From Nostoc flagelliforme FACHB-838 (lineage in GTDB: Bacteria > Cyanobacteriota > Cyanobacteriia > Cyanobacteriales > Nostocaceae), in the NCBI RefSeq assembly GCF_014698065.1, contig NZ_JACJSI010000004.1, positions 62,001 through 126,000 on the forward strand: 64,000 nucleotides of DNA. Direction: 5' to 3'. Position numbers and translations under genes: made by a program. A model generated the notes under the pieces. It had not been told where the DNA came from. It worked only from the letters and a program-made list of their open reading frames with translations, and ran no database searches. This document shows, in pieces, positions 44,610 to 54,178 of the stretch (positions are counted from its first letter, which is position 1; each line of letters begins with the position of its first letter).

Positions 44610-47600
44610 CTATCGTTTTATCGGGATTTCTATCCAGAACTCACAACCATTACCAGGTTCAGAAACACACTTAATATTACCGCTGTGTTTTTCCACAATA
44701 ATTTGGTAACTGATAGATAACCCCAAGCCAATACCTTGTCCAGGTTGTTTGGTGGTAAAGAAAGGTTCAAAAATGCGCGATCGCATCATCTCTGGAATCC
44801 CACAACCATTGTCGGCGATCCAAATCAGAATCGTATTCCCTTCGATTATTTCTGTACGAATCCAAATTTTAGGAGCGGCAATTATTTTTCCACAAATTGC
44901 TGAGTTTTCGAGTGCATCGATCGCATTGTTGAGAATATTCATAAACACCTGATTCATCTGCGCTGGATAGCAGACTACTGGGGGCAATTTACCATATTGC
45001 TTAACTACCTCAATAGCAAAAGAATTAGTTTGTGGTTGCAGTCGATGTTGTAAAATTAGCAAAGTACTGTCGATGCCTTCATGAAGGTCAACAGGCTTTA
45101 TTCCTGCTTCGTCAAGTCGAGAAAAAATTCGTAATGACAAGACGAGTTGAGAGATTCGCTCTGCCCCCATTTTTATTGAATTCAGAATTTTGGGCAAGTC
45201 ATCACTAATGAAATCTAAATCCAATGCTGCTACTTGCTTTTGAATTTCTCCTGTTGCCTTAGGATACTGTTTCTGATAAAGACGCAGTAATTTAAATAAA
45301 TTTTCGGTATGTTCCGTAACATAGGTAATGTTGCCGTAAATGAAACTAATTGGGTTGTTAATTTCATGTGCTACTCCAGCAACTAACTGCCCTAAGCCTG
45401 CCATTTTCTCACTTTGAATTAACTGGCTCTGAGTGTACTGTAATTCTTTAAGAGTCTGGGTAAGTTCTTCTTTTTGACGTTGAGTCTGTTTAAGTAATTC
45501 CGCTTGCTGAAGCCCTACTCCCAGCTGAGTACCAATCTGCATCAGCAAATCTACCTCATCTTCTTGCCAATCACGCGGTTTGATATTTTGATAAGCTGCT
45601 AATAATCCCCAAAGTTTTTCACCCTGGAAAATCGGCACAATTATATATGCCCTAGCCTCCATTAGCTCAAGTAAGGCAATATGACAGATAGAATAATTGG
45701 CGCTGTAAATATCTTTAACAACAATACTTTTATCATTAGCAAAATCTCCACCTTGGGTTTCTTGCAAGTAATCATCTGCAAATACAGGTACAATTTTCCT
45801 TATTGGTGTCCAACCTTGGGCTAAAGACTCAGCAACAAATTCGCCACTCCAATCAGTCCTGAATCGATAGATTGTTACTCGATCAACTTCTAATAGCCGC
45901 CGGACTTCTTCTGTACTGGTGGCAAAGATGGTATCAATATCAAGGGACTGGCGAATTTTCTTCACCGTTGCTGCTAAAGCCTTTTCCCTTTCGGCTGCTT
46001 TCCGTTCTCGTGCAGCAGCTTGAGCCAATTTCTGGGTTTGCACCTGCATCTGCTTCAAAGACTCAGCTTGCTGTAATGCTACCCCCAATTGAACGCCAAC
46101 TTGCGCCAATAAATTGATTTCCTCATCTTGCCAATAACGGGGTTGGGAATTTTGATAAGCTACTAGCAATCCCCACAGCTTTTCGCCCTGAGAAATTGGG
46201 ACAAAAACTTCATTACGTGCATACTTACCTGCTTTTGTTCCCTGGATAAGAATGCGTTCCGTCACAGGCTGTGGTTTAATCACTGGTGTCCAGCCATCAA
46301 CAATAGAATCAGCGACAAATTCGCCACTCCAATCAGGATAGAAGCGATAAATTGCTACTCGTTCAACTTCCAACAACCGACGGACTTCTTGAGTTGTGGT
46401 TTTAAAGATGGTTTCAATATCAAGAGACTGACGAATCTTTTCTACGGTGTTCGCCAATGCCCTTTGCCTCTGGGCAGCTTTGCTGATCTCTGCTGCTTGG
46501 ATTTGCATTTGTTGGATAAATTCCGCTTGCTGTAAAGCGACACCTAGTTGAGTGCCGACTTGGGTAAGCAAGTAAACCTCATCTTTTTGCCAATCACGGA
46601 TTCTGGCGTTCTGATACACTGCTAGCAGTCCCCAAAGCTGCTGACCGTGGTAAATGGCAATAATCACATAAGCTCTTGCTTGATATATCTCTAAGATTTT
46701 AATGTAGCAGTTGCTAAAACCTGAATTGTAAATATCATTACAAACACGGTACACTTCACAGCGACTGAAGCTACCACCCTCTGTATCTTGTAAGTAGGTA
46801 TCAGCGACTGGAGGTTTAGCTAAATCTTTGGCGCTACATTCACTGACATTTTCACTCACTTCCGGCCGCTGCAATTGTTCATCTATAAGGGAAATCCAAC
46901 CCTCTGCCACTGATTCAAAGACGAATTCACCACTCCAATCAGGATTGAAGCGGTAAATAGCCACACGATCAGCATTTAGCAGCTGCCTAAGTTCTGCGGT
47001 GCTGGTGCGGAAAATGCTTCCCAAGTCTAAGAATTGACGAATTTTCTCAATGGTTATGGCTATTGTTCTTTGCCATTGGGCTGCTTTTTCTCTGGCTTTT
47101 GCTTGTGCTAGTTCTGCTGATTGCAGTTTTACTTGTTCCAGGTAATCTGCTTGCTGTAAAGCAACTCCTAGATGTTCAGCGATTAATTGCACAAACTCAA
47201 TTTCTGATGCTTCCCATTGCCGAGGACTACTACACTGATGAATACACAGCAATCCCCATAAATTTTTACCTTTTATCAAAGGGGCAGTTATATTGGCACG
47301 TACCTGAAATCTTTCTAGAATCTGGATGTAGCAATCACTAGCATTAACTTGATAAATATCAGCTATTGCTCTAATCCGACCTTGCTGGTATAATTCTGCA
47401 AACTCCTCACTAAAGCAGTGGTCGCGCAGTTTAGCTGCTAGTGCCGAATCCCATTCTGTTGCCACATCTTCATAGATAAATTCCCCTTCCCATGCCAAAT
47501 CGGGATAAAAACGAAACACACTAACCCGATCGCTTTTCAGAAGCTGACGTACTTCAGTGACTGTAATTTTGAAGATGGTTTCTATATCTAGAGACTCGCG

Positions 47601-47729
47601 AATGCGGGCAATAACTCCAGATAAGGCTTTTTGTTGCTCATTCTGACGCAAGGAGAATGTCACATCTGAATGAGGTTCTTGCTGTTTTGAATTTGGTTCT
47701 ATGGGTTGAGTAGTAGAGGAGTTTTCCAT
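44610..47729 (-). CDS. Cyanobacteriochrome sensor histidine kinase with four GAF domains
   Basis: A 1039-residue soluble kinase. Four GAF domains lie at about 45-195, 225-405, 430-555 and 590-745. The kinase core follows: phospho-acceptor H788 in GVAHEINNP, then ATPase boxes DNGCGIPE and [14 protein letters not shown]1 has a DXCF motif (D103-H-C105-F) and a second Cys at C133 (CY). GAF2 has CY at 341-342. GAF4 has the red/green-type CH at 682-683 with [23 protein letters not shown]3 lacks the chromophore-Cys segment. Bilin binding is predicted from motifs. It is divergent from petN and the ethylene-type kinase cluster. Confidence 0.85.
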   Translation of the reverse strand: MENSSTTQPIEPNSKQQEPHSDVTFSLRQNEQQKALSGVIARIRESLDIETIFKITVTEVRQLLKSDRVSVFRFYPDLAWEGEFIYEDVATEWDSALAAKLRDHCFSEEFAELYQQGRIRAIADIYQVNASDCYIQILERFQVRANITAPLIKGKNLWGLLCIHQCSSPRQWEASEIEFVQLIAEHLGVALQQADYLEQVKLQSAELAQAKAREKAAQWQRTIAITIEKIRQFLDLGSIFRTSTAELRQLLNADRVAIYRFNPDWSGEFVFESVAEGWISLIDEQLQRPEVSENVSECSAKDLAKPPVADTYLQDTEGGSFSRCEVYRVCNDIYNSGFSNCYIKILEIYQARAYVIIAIYHGQQLWGLLAVYQNARIRDWQKDEVYLLTQVGTQLGVALQQAEFIQQMQIQAAEISKAAQRQRALANTVEKIRQSLDIETIFKTTTQEVRRLLEVERVAIYRFYPDWSGEFVADSIVDGWTPVIKPQPVTERILIQGTKAGKYARNEVFVPISQGEKLWGLLVAYQNSQPRYWQDEEINLLAQVGVQLGVALQQAESLKQMQVQTQKLAQAAARERKAAEREKALAATVKKIRQSLDIDTIFATSTEEVRRLLEVDRVTIYRFRTDWSGEFVAESLAQGWTPIRKIVPVFADDYLQETQGGDFANDKSIVVKDIYSANYSICHIALLELMEARAYIIVPIFQGEKLWGLLAAYQNIKPRDWQEDEVDLLMQIGTQLGVGLQQAELLKQTQRQKEELTQTLKELQYTQSQLIQSEKMAGLGQLVAGVAHEINNPISFIYGNITYVTEHTENLFKLLRLYQKQYPKATGEIQKQVAALDLDFISDDLPKILNSIKMGAERISQLVLSLRIFSRLDEAGIKPVDLHEGIDSTLLILQHRLQPQTNSFAIEVVKQYGKLPPVVCYPAQMNQVFMNILNNAIDALENSAICGKIIAAPKIWIRTEIIEGNTILIWIADNGCGIPEMMRSRIFEPFFTTKQPGQGIGLGLSISYQIIVEKHSGNIKCVSEPGNGCEFWIEIPIKR

Positions 47730-47828
47730 TCCCAGTGGGACTTTAAATATTGAAAGTCTTCTATCTCATGATTCCCCTTGCGATCGCAAAGGTAACAGTT
47801 ATTGCCTAGGAATGTCATAAAAAACAGT

Positions 47829-47857
47829 GTAGGGACACGATATTATCGTGTCCCTAC
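47829..47857. terminator. 14-base perfect hairpin downstream of the petN pair
   Basis: GTAGGGACACGATA pairs with TATCGTGTCCCTAC with one base between. It lies 27 bases after the stop of the 53-residue gene and about 100 bases upstream of the leftward kinase start. Read leftward, it is followed by TGTTTTTTATG, a usable T-run. Confidence 0.65.
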
Positions 47858-47883
47858 AAAAAGATTTTTCAACCACAAACTAA

Positions 47884-48045
47884 TTATCGCCGCTTGGGAG
47901 TGGCGCTGCGGGTGGTGCGTTTTTCTTCTTCTCGGCGACGGCGATCGCGCCAATCTGCCACGGTTAAATAACCAATACCACCAGTAACTACTACCAGTAG
48001 CACTGCGGCTACTATTGTTAAAATACTCAAAAATGGACTTTCCAC
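47884..48045 (-). CDS. Small membrane protein downstream of petN
   Basis: A 53-residue protein with a GTG start. One transmembrane helix (about residues 7-29, SILTIVAAVLLVVVTGGIGY) is followed by a very basic tail (WRDRRRREEEKRTTRS). It starts seven bases after the petN stop on the same strand, so it is co-transcribed with this cytochrome b6f gene. Function unknown; thylakoid location is inferred. Confidence 0.7.
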   Translation of the reverse strand: MESPFLSILTIVAAVLLVVVTGGIGYLTVADWRDRRRREEEKRTTRSATPKRR

Positions 48046-48052
48046 AATGCCT

Positions 48053-48142
48053 CTACAGTCCGTTACGTCCCCACACTACCATTGCAATTGACCAAGTGAA
48101 CACAACTAACAGCGATACCCAACCTAGTGTCAAAATCTCCAT
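48053..48142 (-). CDS. petN: Cytochrome b6f complex subunit PetN
   Basis: A 29-residue single-helix protein reading [20 protein letters not shown] and ending MVVWGRNGL. This is the canonical PetN length and sequence. PetN is essential for assembly and stability of the b6f complex between the photosystems. The gene is leftward, in the gap between the two divergent kinase genes. Confidence 0.95.
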   Translation of the reverse strand: MEILTLGWVSLLVVFTWSIAMVVWGRNGL

Positions 48143-48236
48143 AGTCCCACTTTTCAAATAATTACAAAAGGTTTCTAATATTTATCATACAGGGATTGGG
48201 CGGACTGAGATTTTTTTATCAATGACATTAGTTTTG

Positions 48237-48280
48237 CGTAGGCGTAGGCCACCGTAGGCATCGCACGCGAAGGATACACC
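48237..48280. repeat. Dispersed palindromic repeat fragment
   Basis: GCGTAGGCGTAGGCCACCGT, then AGGCATCGCACGCGAAG. It belongs to the GTAGGC/CGTAGGCATCGC family seen near 21.4, 42.5, 43.6 and 44.5 kb. Confidence 0.5.
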
Positions 48281-48417
48281 ATTTTTTCTTGGTACGCTAG
48301 TACATCAAGTATTAATAAAGACGAATGTAAAAAAGTAGCGATCGCGCTTTCCCTCTTGATAGTTTGGGAATACTAGGATTATGCCTATATATTCCAAATC
48401 CAGCAACCCCTAATATC

Positions 48418-50328
48418 ATGCCGACATTTTTCAACTATCCTTTCCACTCCAATGGTTTTATTCCCCACGGACATTGTTATCTTTGGCAAACTGGATTGGT
48501 TTGGCTCCACATTATTTCTGATGCCACGATCGCTCTAGCCTATTATTCTATTCCATTCCTACTGATTTACTTTATTTCCAAGCGTAAAGACGTTCCTTTC
48601 AATGGAGTCTTTTTATTATTTGGTGCTTTTATCATTGCCTGCGGTACTGGACACTTGATGGATATTTGGACGCTTTGGCATCCAGACTATTGGATTGCAG
48701 GTGCTTTAAAAGCTTTAACTGCCATTGTTTCAATATATACGGCATTTGCATTATTTTATCTTATGCCTCAAGCTCTAACACTACCTAGCCCTGCCCAGTT
48801 AGAAGTTATCAATCGAGCGCTTTCAACTGAAATTGTAGAGCGCAAGCGCATCGAAAAAGAACTACGTGTTGCACAAGAAGTCACTCAAAACTCCAGCCAA
48901 GCGAAGAGTGAATTTCTTGCCAATATGAGTCATGAACTACGCACACCTCTCAACGGTATTCTGGGCTATACACAAATTCTCCAACGCACAGAATCTTTGA
49001 GTGAGAAAGGACGCAAAGGAGTTAGCATCATTTATCAATGTGGTTCTCATCTTTTAACCCTGATTAATGATGTTCTGGATCTCTCCAAAATAGAAGCCCG
49101 GAAGTTAGAATTATATCCTGTTGATTTCTACTTGCCTGCTTTTATAGATAGCGTGACTGAAATTTGTCGCATCCGGGCAGAACAAAAAGTTATAGCATTT
49201 CACGTCGAACTTGATCCTGATTTGCCAACTGGCATTCATGCCGATGAAAAACGCTTGCGGCAAGTACTGATTAACTTGCTTAGTAATGCGATCAAATTTA
49301 CAAATCAAGGTAGTGTCACCTTCAAAGTTCAGGTTATTGGTCAAGAATCAAACGCCAACGGAAAAACTAACTACAAAATTCGCTTTCAGGTAATAGATAC
49401 TGGCACGGGTATAATCCCTGAACAAGCCGAGAAAATCTTCCAGCCCTTTGAGCAAGTGGGAAATCAGAAACGACAATCTGAAGGTACAGGCTTGGGATTA
49501 GCAATTAGCCAACAAATTGTTTTGTTGATGGGTAGTCAAATTCAGGTGCAAAGTACCTTAGGCAAAGGTAGCACTTTTTGGTTTGAGGCAAAATTCCCAG
49601 AATCTAAAGACTGGGCAAAGGTTTCTAGAGTGATTGAGCAGGGAACCATCGTTGGTTATCAAGGAGAAAGGCGCACAATTTTGATTGCAGATGACAAATG
49701 GGAAAACCGATCAGTAATTGTAAATTTACTAGAGCCTGTTGGGTTTACTGTTGTAGAAGCTAGTCAGGGTGAGGAAGCATGGGAACAGGCTCTACTCTAC
49801 AAACCAGACATGATTATCACTGACTTAGTGATGCCTGTATTGAATGGGTTTGAGTTGATCGAACGTTTGCGTCAGCCTGGGCCATTTAAAGAGATTGCTG
49901 TCATTGCTTCGTCAGCCAGCGTATTTGCAATCGACCAGCACAAGAGTATTGATGTAGGTGCAGATGCATTTCTACCAAAGCCTGTAGAAGCTGAAACGCT
50001 ACTGGAAATACTACGACAATTTTTGCAACTGGAATGGATTTTTGACGTTAAGGTAGACGCAACCAAAAAAACCTATACAGGTGATTTGGATCAATCAAAT
50101 GAGATGATTTATCCTGCCAAAGAGGTTTTACAAGAGTTACTCGATCTGACACAAGACGGCGATATTCAAAAAGTTTTAGAACTTGCTGAGGAACTTTCTG
50201 CATCTGATGAGCAGTTAAGCGTTTTTACCCAGCATATCGTCCAACTTGCTAGTAATTTCCAACTCAAACGTTTGGAAACTTTTATTGTAAGTATTCAAGA
50301 GTCAGAATTCAGGAGTCAGAATAGATGA
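48418..50328 (+). CDS. Ethylene-receptor-like hybrid histidine kinase
   Basis: A 636-residue membrane kinase. Three N-terminal helices (about 25-55, 62-82, 95-118) match the ETR1 ethylene-binding domain: D35 in SDATIALAYYSIP, and C75/H79 in CGTGHLMDIWTL, the spacing of the copper ligands Cys65/His69 of ETR1. A coiled linker leads to H172 (SHELRTP), ATPase boxes NAIKFTN, DTGTGI and GTGLGLAIS, and a receiver domain from about 418 with acceptor D469 (IITDLVMP). A C-terminal helical stretch (about 560-630) may be HPt-like. An upstream TTG start is possible; the ATG before PTFFNYPF fits the family. Confidence 0.88.
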   Translation: MPTFFNYPFHSNGFIPHGHCYLWQTGLVWLHIISDATIALAYYSIPFLLIYFISKRKDVPFNGVFLLFGAFIIACGTGHLMDIWTLWHPDYWIAGALKALTAIVSIYTAFALFYLMPQALTLPSPAQLEVINRALSTEIVERKRIEKELRVAQEVTQNSSQAKSEFLANMSHELRTPLNGILGYTQILQRTESLSEKGRKGVSIIYQCGSHLLTLINDVLDLSKIEARKLELYPVDFYLPAFIDSVTEICRIRAEQKVIAFHVELDPDLPTGIHADEKRLRQVLINLLSNAIKFTNQGSVTFKVQVIGQESNANGKTNYKIRFQVIDTGTGIIPEQAEKIFQPFEQVGNQKRQSEGTGLGLAISQQIVLLMGSQIQVQSTLGKGSTFWFEAKFPESKDWAKVSRVIEQGTIVGYQGERRTILIADDKWENRSVIVNLLEPVGFTVVEASQGEEAWEQALLYKPDMIITDLVMPVLNGFELIERLRQPGPFKEIAVIASSASVFAIDQHKSIDVGADAFLPKPVEAETLLEILRQFLQLEWIFDVKVDATKKTYTGDLDQSNEMIYPAKEVLQELLDLTQDGDIQKVLELAEELSASDEQLSVFTQHIVQLASNFQLKRLETFIVSIQESEFRSQNR

Positions 50329-50564
50329 GACAACCTGCAAAAACATTTCAATACTTGATGATTTAGCAGAAAGTGTATCAGTTTTTTTATTTGTATCCTA
50401 ATTGACTAATGACTAGCTTCAGTAAGTAGTTACTAACTTACTATGCTGATTCGATTCTGTTAGCGGTAGCAGGGCGTTTAGCCCATTCTGACTCCTAGCT
50501 CCTGAATTCTTTTATTCAAGAATCCATCAATTAATTTGAGTTAAATTTCAATTTTAAATTCATC

Positions 50565-51827
50565 ATGAGCAAAACTCAAAATAACGGATTTATTTTGATT
50601 GTGGATGATAATCCCACAAATTTATCTGTCCTGTGTGAAGCGCTCAATAGTGAGGGTTTTCGTTTCCGTGTTGCAGTCGATGGAGAAAGTGCGATCGCTC
50701 AGGCCGAACGCAATCAACCAGAGTTGATTTTACTGGATGTACAAATGCCCGGTATTGACGGGTTTGAAACTTGTCGCCGCCTCAAAGCTAATCCTGTTAC
50801 CCAAAACATTCCGATTATTTTCACCACTGCTTTAGCAGATACAGAAAGCAAAACGAAGGGTTTTTCTCTTGGTGCAGTAGATTATATCCCTAAACCGTTT
50901 GCACAAGAGGAAGTCATTGCTAGAGTGCGTGTACATTTACAACTCAAACACTTGACTGAATCTTTAGAACAACAAGTTAGCGATCGCACCAAGGCTTTGC
51001 AACAAGCTCAAGTCAAACTGGTACAACAAGAGAAACTATCAACACTCGGAGAGCTAATCGCTGGTATTGGCCATGAAATCAATAACCCCATCAATTTTAT
51101 TTCCAGCAATATTCCACCTTTGCAAGAATACATTGCAGGAGTATCCGAGTTACTCCTACTGTATGAACAAGAATATCCAAACCCAACAGCCAAAATTACT
51201 ACTGCTATTAAGAACTTGGATCTAAATTTCGTTCTCGAAGATATGGGAAAAATTTTGAATTCACTCGAAGTAGGAAGTGAACGAATTCAAAACCTTTCTA
51301 ATTCTCTCCGCAACTTCTCTCGCTCGGATAGCGATACAAAAATACCTGCCGATTTGCACCAAGGGCTAGATAGTACATTAATGATTTTGCAACACCGCCT
51401 CAAGGCTAATGGCGATCTTCCCGGTATTGAAGTTATTAAAATTTATGGAATATTACCAGAAGTAAACTGCTATCTAGGGCAGATGAATCAAGTATTTATG
51501 AACATTCTAGCAAATGCAATTGATGCCCTTGATGAAGCTATAATGCAAGGCAAAATGAGCAATCTCATTCCTCAAATTAAAATTACAACAGAAATAGATT
51601 CTGAAAAATTGGTTGTAATTCGGATTGCTGACAATGGGATTGGTATTCCTGAACGGCTCAAACAACGCTTGTTTGAGCCGTTGTTTACCACAAAAAGTGT
51701 TGGTAAAGGTACTGGGCTTGGCTTGTCAATTGCATATCAAATAGTTGTGGAGAAACACAAAGGTATATTAGATGTGAATTCTCAACCTGGTATGGGAACC
51801 GAGTTTATAATCAAAATTCCCACATGA
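50565..51827 (+). CDS. Response regulator-histidine kinase (REC-HK)
   Basis: A 420-residue soluble protein. An N-terminal receiver domain (about 8-125) has acceptor D58 (LILLDVQMPG) and the YIPKPF end. A coiled linker follows, then H170 in GIGHEINNPINFI and ATPase boxes NAIDAL, DNGIGIPE and GTGLGLSIAYQI. The kinase core is close in sequence to that of the 1039-residue cyanobacteriochrome kinase (HEINNPI(S/N)FI). It could take phosphate from the upstream hybrid kinase and signal on. Overlaps the next gene by four bases. Confidence 0.9.
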   Translation: MSKTQNNGFILIVDDNPTNLSVLCEALNSEGFRFRVAVDGESAIAQAERNQPELILLDVQMPGIDGFETCRRLKANPVTQNIPIIFTTALADTESKTKGFSLGAVDYIPKPFAQEEVIARVRVHLQLKHLTESLEQQVSDRTKALQQAQVKLVQQEKLSTLGELIAGIGHEINNPINFISSNIPPLQEYIAGVSELLLLYEQEYPNPTAKITTAIKNLDLNFVLEDMGKILNSLEVGSERIQNLSNSLRNFSRSDSDTKIPADLHQGLDSTLMILQHRLKANGDLPGIEVIKIYGILPEVNCYLGQMNQVFMNILANAIDALDEAIMQGKMSNLIPQIKITTEIDSEKLVVIRIADNGIGIPERLKQRLFEPLFTTKSVGKGTGLGLSIAYQIVVEKHKGILDVNSQPGMGTEFIIKIPT

Positions 51828-52333
51828 GAGCAGCATTTAATTACAATTGTTTGAGTAAGTTTATCGAAACAGTGAACGCAACTTTAGATCCTCAATTAAT
51901 GGCAGAGCGCCTAGAATCTCTCAAGGCTGGAATAGTTGGGAGTTTTTCACTATTTTTTACTTTTGTGATCGCTGCTCTTTTGAATACTTTCGTACTGGCA
52001 AAGTATTTTCAGACACTCGCAAGTCTGCAAAGTCATCTTAACTGGCACTTGTGGGTGAGTGGTGCTGTTGCAACTTTTACTGGTTTCCTATTTGGTGTCA
52101 CCTACCGCTATATCATCCGCTCAGATCAAAATCCCCAACTCAAAGCTGGTGGTGTGCTGGCTTTTGGCTTGGTGCGGGGATTAACTCAAATAGAACTGGG
52201 GTGGAATTCTCACAGCACAATTTGGCCTTTTTTAGTATTAGCGGGAGAAAGTTTGTCGTGGTTTGTGTTTGCTGCGATCGCTCTTGATATTGCTATTCAA
52301 CTCCGTTGGGTTAAACCTTTTTCATCCGTCTAA
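51824..52333 (+). CDS. Membrane protein of unknown function, coupled to the REC-kinase
   Basis: A 169-residue protein with about four hydrophobic helices, near residues 35-60, 74-92, 105-120 and 135-160 (WPFLVLAGESLSWFVFAAIA). It shows no catalytic motif. Its ATG overlaps the kinase stop (ATGA). Similar membrane proteins are common in cyanobacteria. A link to the signalling genes is suggested by coupling only. Confidence 0.7.
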   Translation: MRAAFNYNCLSKFIETVNATLDPQLMAERLESLKAGIVGSFSLFFTFVIAALLNTFVLAKYFQTLASLQSHLNWHLWVSGAVATFTGFLFGVTYRYIIRSDQNPQLKAGGVLAFGLVRGLTQIELGWNSHSTIWPFLVLAGESLSWFVFAAIALDIAIQLRWVKPFSSV

Positions 52334-52381
52334 ATTCCCTATATCCTTAGGATCAAGTATAATTTATTACTAATATATAAT

Positions 52382-52945
52382 ATGGAAACTAAAATATCCC
52401 ACTATTATCTGATAGTCGATCTGGAGGCTACGTACTGTAACAATGGGACTATTCCGCGTCATGAAATGGAAATCATTGAAATTGGTGCAGTCATGCTCAA
52501 TCGAGAAACGTGGGAAATTGATTCAGAGTTTCAGCAATTCATCCAACCTGTAAGACATCAGCAACTGACAAGTTTTTGCACCGAATTAACTAGCATTCGG
52601 CAGCAAGATGTTGACGAAGCACCCAAATTTTTAGAGGCAATTTCTCGCTTCAAAGAATGGATTTATTCATTTCCCAATCATATTTTTTGTTCTTGGGGTA
52701 ATTACGACAAAAAGCAATTTATTCAAGATTGTGCGTATCATAATTTTTCTTATCCTTTTATTTCAGAACACATAAATATCAAAGAAGAATTTTCAGAATA
52801 TCTTGGCGTGTCTAAAAAATTTGGCATGGCACAGGCTCTCACGGAGTTGGGAATAGAATTAAAAGGTACACACCACCGTGGTATTGATGATGCCCGTAAC
52901 ATTGCCACTATCTACAAACAGATTAAAACTAAAAAACTAAGCTGA
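52382..52945 (+). CDS. DEDDh 3'-5' exonuclease
   Basis: A 187-residue exonuclease of the ERI1/KapD-like branch. Exo I: IVDLEAT with D13 and E15. Exo II: CSWGNYDKKQF with its Asp. Exo III: HHRGIDDARNIATIY with catalytic His and Asp. It degrades single-stranded RNA or DNA from the 3' end; the substrate cannot be read from sequence. It stands alone 48 bases after the membrane protein gene. Confidence 0.85.
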   Translation: METKISHYYLIVDLEATYCNNGTIPRHEMEIIEIGAVMLNRETWEIDSEFQQFIQPVRHQQLTSFCTELTSIRQQDVDEAPKFLEAISRFKEWIYSFPNHIFCSWGNYDKKQFIQDCAYHNFSYPFISEHINIKEEFSEYLGVSKKFGMAQALTELGIELKGTHHRGIDDARNIATIYKQIKTKKLS

Positions 52946-53262
52946 ATAATAGAAAATTTGTAGTCGCGTAGCCTGATAAAAAACTTCACATCAAGCCAAT
53001 CAACGTTTCTTTTACTGGGGTTGGGGAAGGGAAGAGAGGATAGTGGGGAAAAAAGGGAAAGATATACTACCCCCATTACCCGTGCCCGATATCCTTTTTC
53101 ACAAGGTTCATCGTATCTTCAGAAAGAAAAAGTTTGAGTGGGGTTCTGAAAGAGCTAAAGTTTTGTTAAGATGCAATGGCTAGCACTTTTTCAACGAAAT
53201 ACACCTGTCGGGGTGTGGAGAAATAGAAAGTACTAGCAGCACAAAATTCAAAAGGTGAAGCA
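52946..53262. other. Intergenic region, no gene seen
   Basis: About 320 bases with a purine-rich GGGGAAGGGAAGAGAGGATA tract near 53022-53044. No repeat, RNA gene or frame recognised beyond the promoter expected for the small membrane peptide. Confidence 0.4.
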
Positions 53263-53400
53263 ATGACCACCTATATTTTTTCTGATGAAGCCCTAATGAT
53301 GCTGACCAACGCCTATTTGATATCAGTAGTACTCTTAATAGCAGCTTCTGGTATAGGTTTGGCGGTAATTGAAACTATAGAAAAGACAGGAGAACGCTAA
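53263..53400 (+). CDS. 45-residue single-span membrane peptide
   Basis: Starts MTTYIFSDEALMML and has one hydrophobic helix (about residues 14-37, NAYLISVVLLIAASGIGLAV), ending ETIEKTGER. AAAGGTGA lies at ribosome-site distance before the ATG. Size, topology and codon use look like the small subunits of thylakoid complexes, but I cannot match it to a named Psb, Psa, Pet or Ndh subunit. A structured hairpin follows before the next gene. Confidence 0.65.
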   Translation: MTTYIFSDEALMMLTNAYLISVVLLIAASGIGLAVIETIEKTGER

Positions 53401-53498
53401 ATATATAAATGGCAATCTATTATTTTTGCCAAAAACCATTGAGTGCAAGTGTTCGCTGTGCATAAATCCTGGGAACACTAAAGTATGAAAGTCTCATA

Positions 53499-53549
53499 GC
53501 GCTACAGTCTTACCTGTAAATCTACCAAACACACAGGTAACTTTAGCGC
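53499..53549. terminator. Extended two-part hairpin
   Basis: GCGCTA pairs with TAGCGC (53499-53504, 53544-53549), and inside it TTACCTGT pairs with ACAGGTAA (53510-53517, 53533-53540). It lies between the 45-residue peptide gene and the TerB-like gene, 31 bases before the latter's start. It could end the first gene or be a leader structure of the second. Confidence 0.5.
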
Positions 53550-53579
53550 CATTGGGACTCTAACTAAGGAGCTACTACA

Positions 53580-54026
53580 ATGGGTCTATTCGACGCTGTT
53601 TTGGGCACAGAAAGCCAAACCCAAGCAGCACTCAATTCAGCCGAAGCTTTTGCTGTCATTATCTTGACTGCAACAGCCTCAGACGGTTATCTTTCTATTG
53701 AGCAAGCAAATTCTATCACTTCTGTGCTGTCTCGGATGAAACTTTTTCAAAGTTATCCCCATGAGATGATCAATAGGCTGTTTGACATAATCTTGGGCAT
53801 TCTCCAAGGTGATGGTTTTAATGCTTTATTTAATGCAGCAAAAGATTCTCTATCTCAAGACTTGCGAGAAGCAGCCTTTGCGGTAGCCACCGATTTAGTC
53901 TTAGCTGAAGGTGTTGGAGCTGAAGAAGAGAAAAACTTTTTAAATGATTTATACCAAGCTTTAGGGGTTTCTAGTGAAATTGCAATACAAATTGTGCAAG
54001 TAATCTTAATTAAAAACCGGGGATAG
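53580..54026 (+). CDS. TerB-like protein
   Basis: A 148-residue, mostly helical soluble protein: AEAFAVIILTATASDGYLSI, then a second related half with EAAFAVATDLVLAEGVGAEE. This pattern of two repeated acidic-motif helices (ASDGYLS and LAEGVGAEE) is that of the TerB tellurite-resistance fold, which binds metal. In cyanobacteria such proteins occur singly, without the rest of a ter operon, as here. AAGGAG is 11 bases before the ATG. Confidence 0.78.
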   Translation: MGLFDAVLGTESQTQAALNSAEAFAVIILTATASDGYLSIEQANSITSVLSRMKLFQSYPHEMINRLFDIILGILQGDGFNALFNAAKDSLSQDLREAAFAVATDLVLAEGVGAEEEKNFLNDLYQALGVSSEIAIQIVQVILIKNRG

Positions 54027-54178
54027 GGCGATAGAAGACATACTTAATTAAAGTATACAAATAGCTTATAAATAAAGCGTGCCACAAGAGTTGAGATTCT
54101 TTGGCACTATTTTTGGTGTTATTGTGATTGTGTCATAATCCGATTTTATAACTTTGAACTTAAAATTGTAAATTACTT

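Noticed and set aside
44610-47729. Plant-type phytochrome call for the multi-GAF kinase
   Set aside because: There is no PAS-GAF-PHY order; the GAF motifs are those of cyanobacteriochromes.
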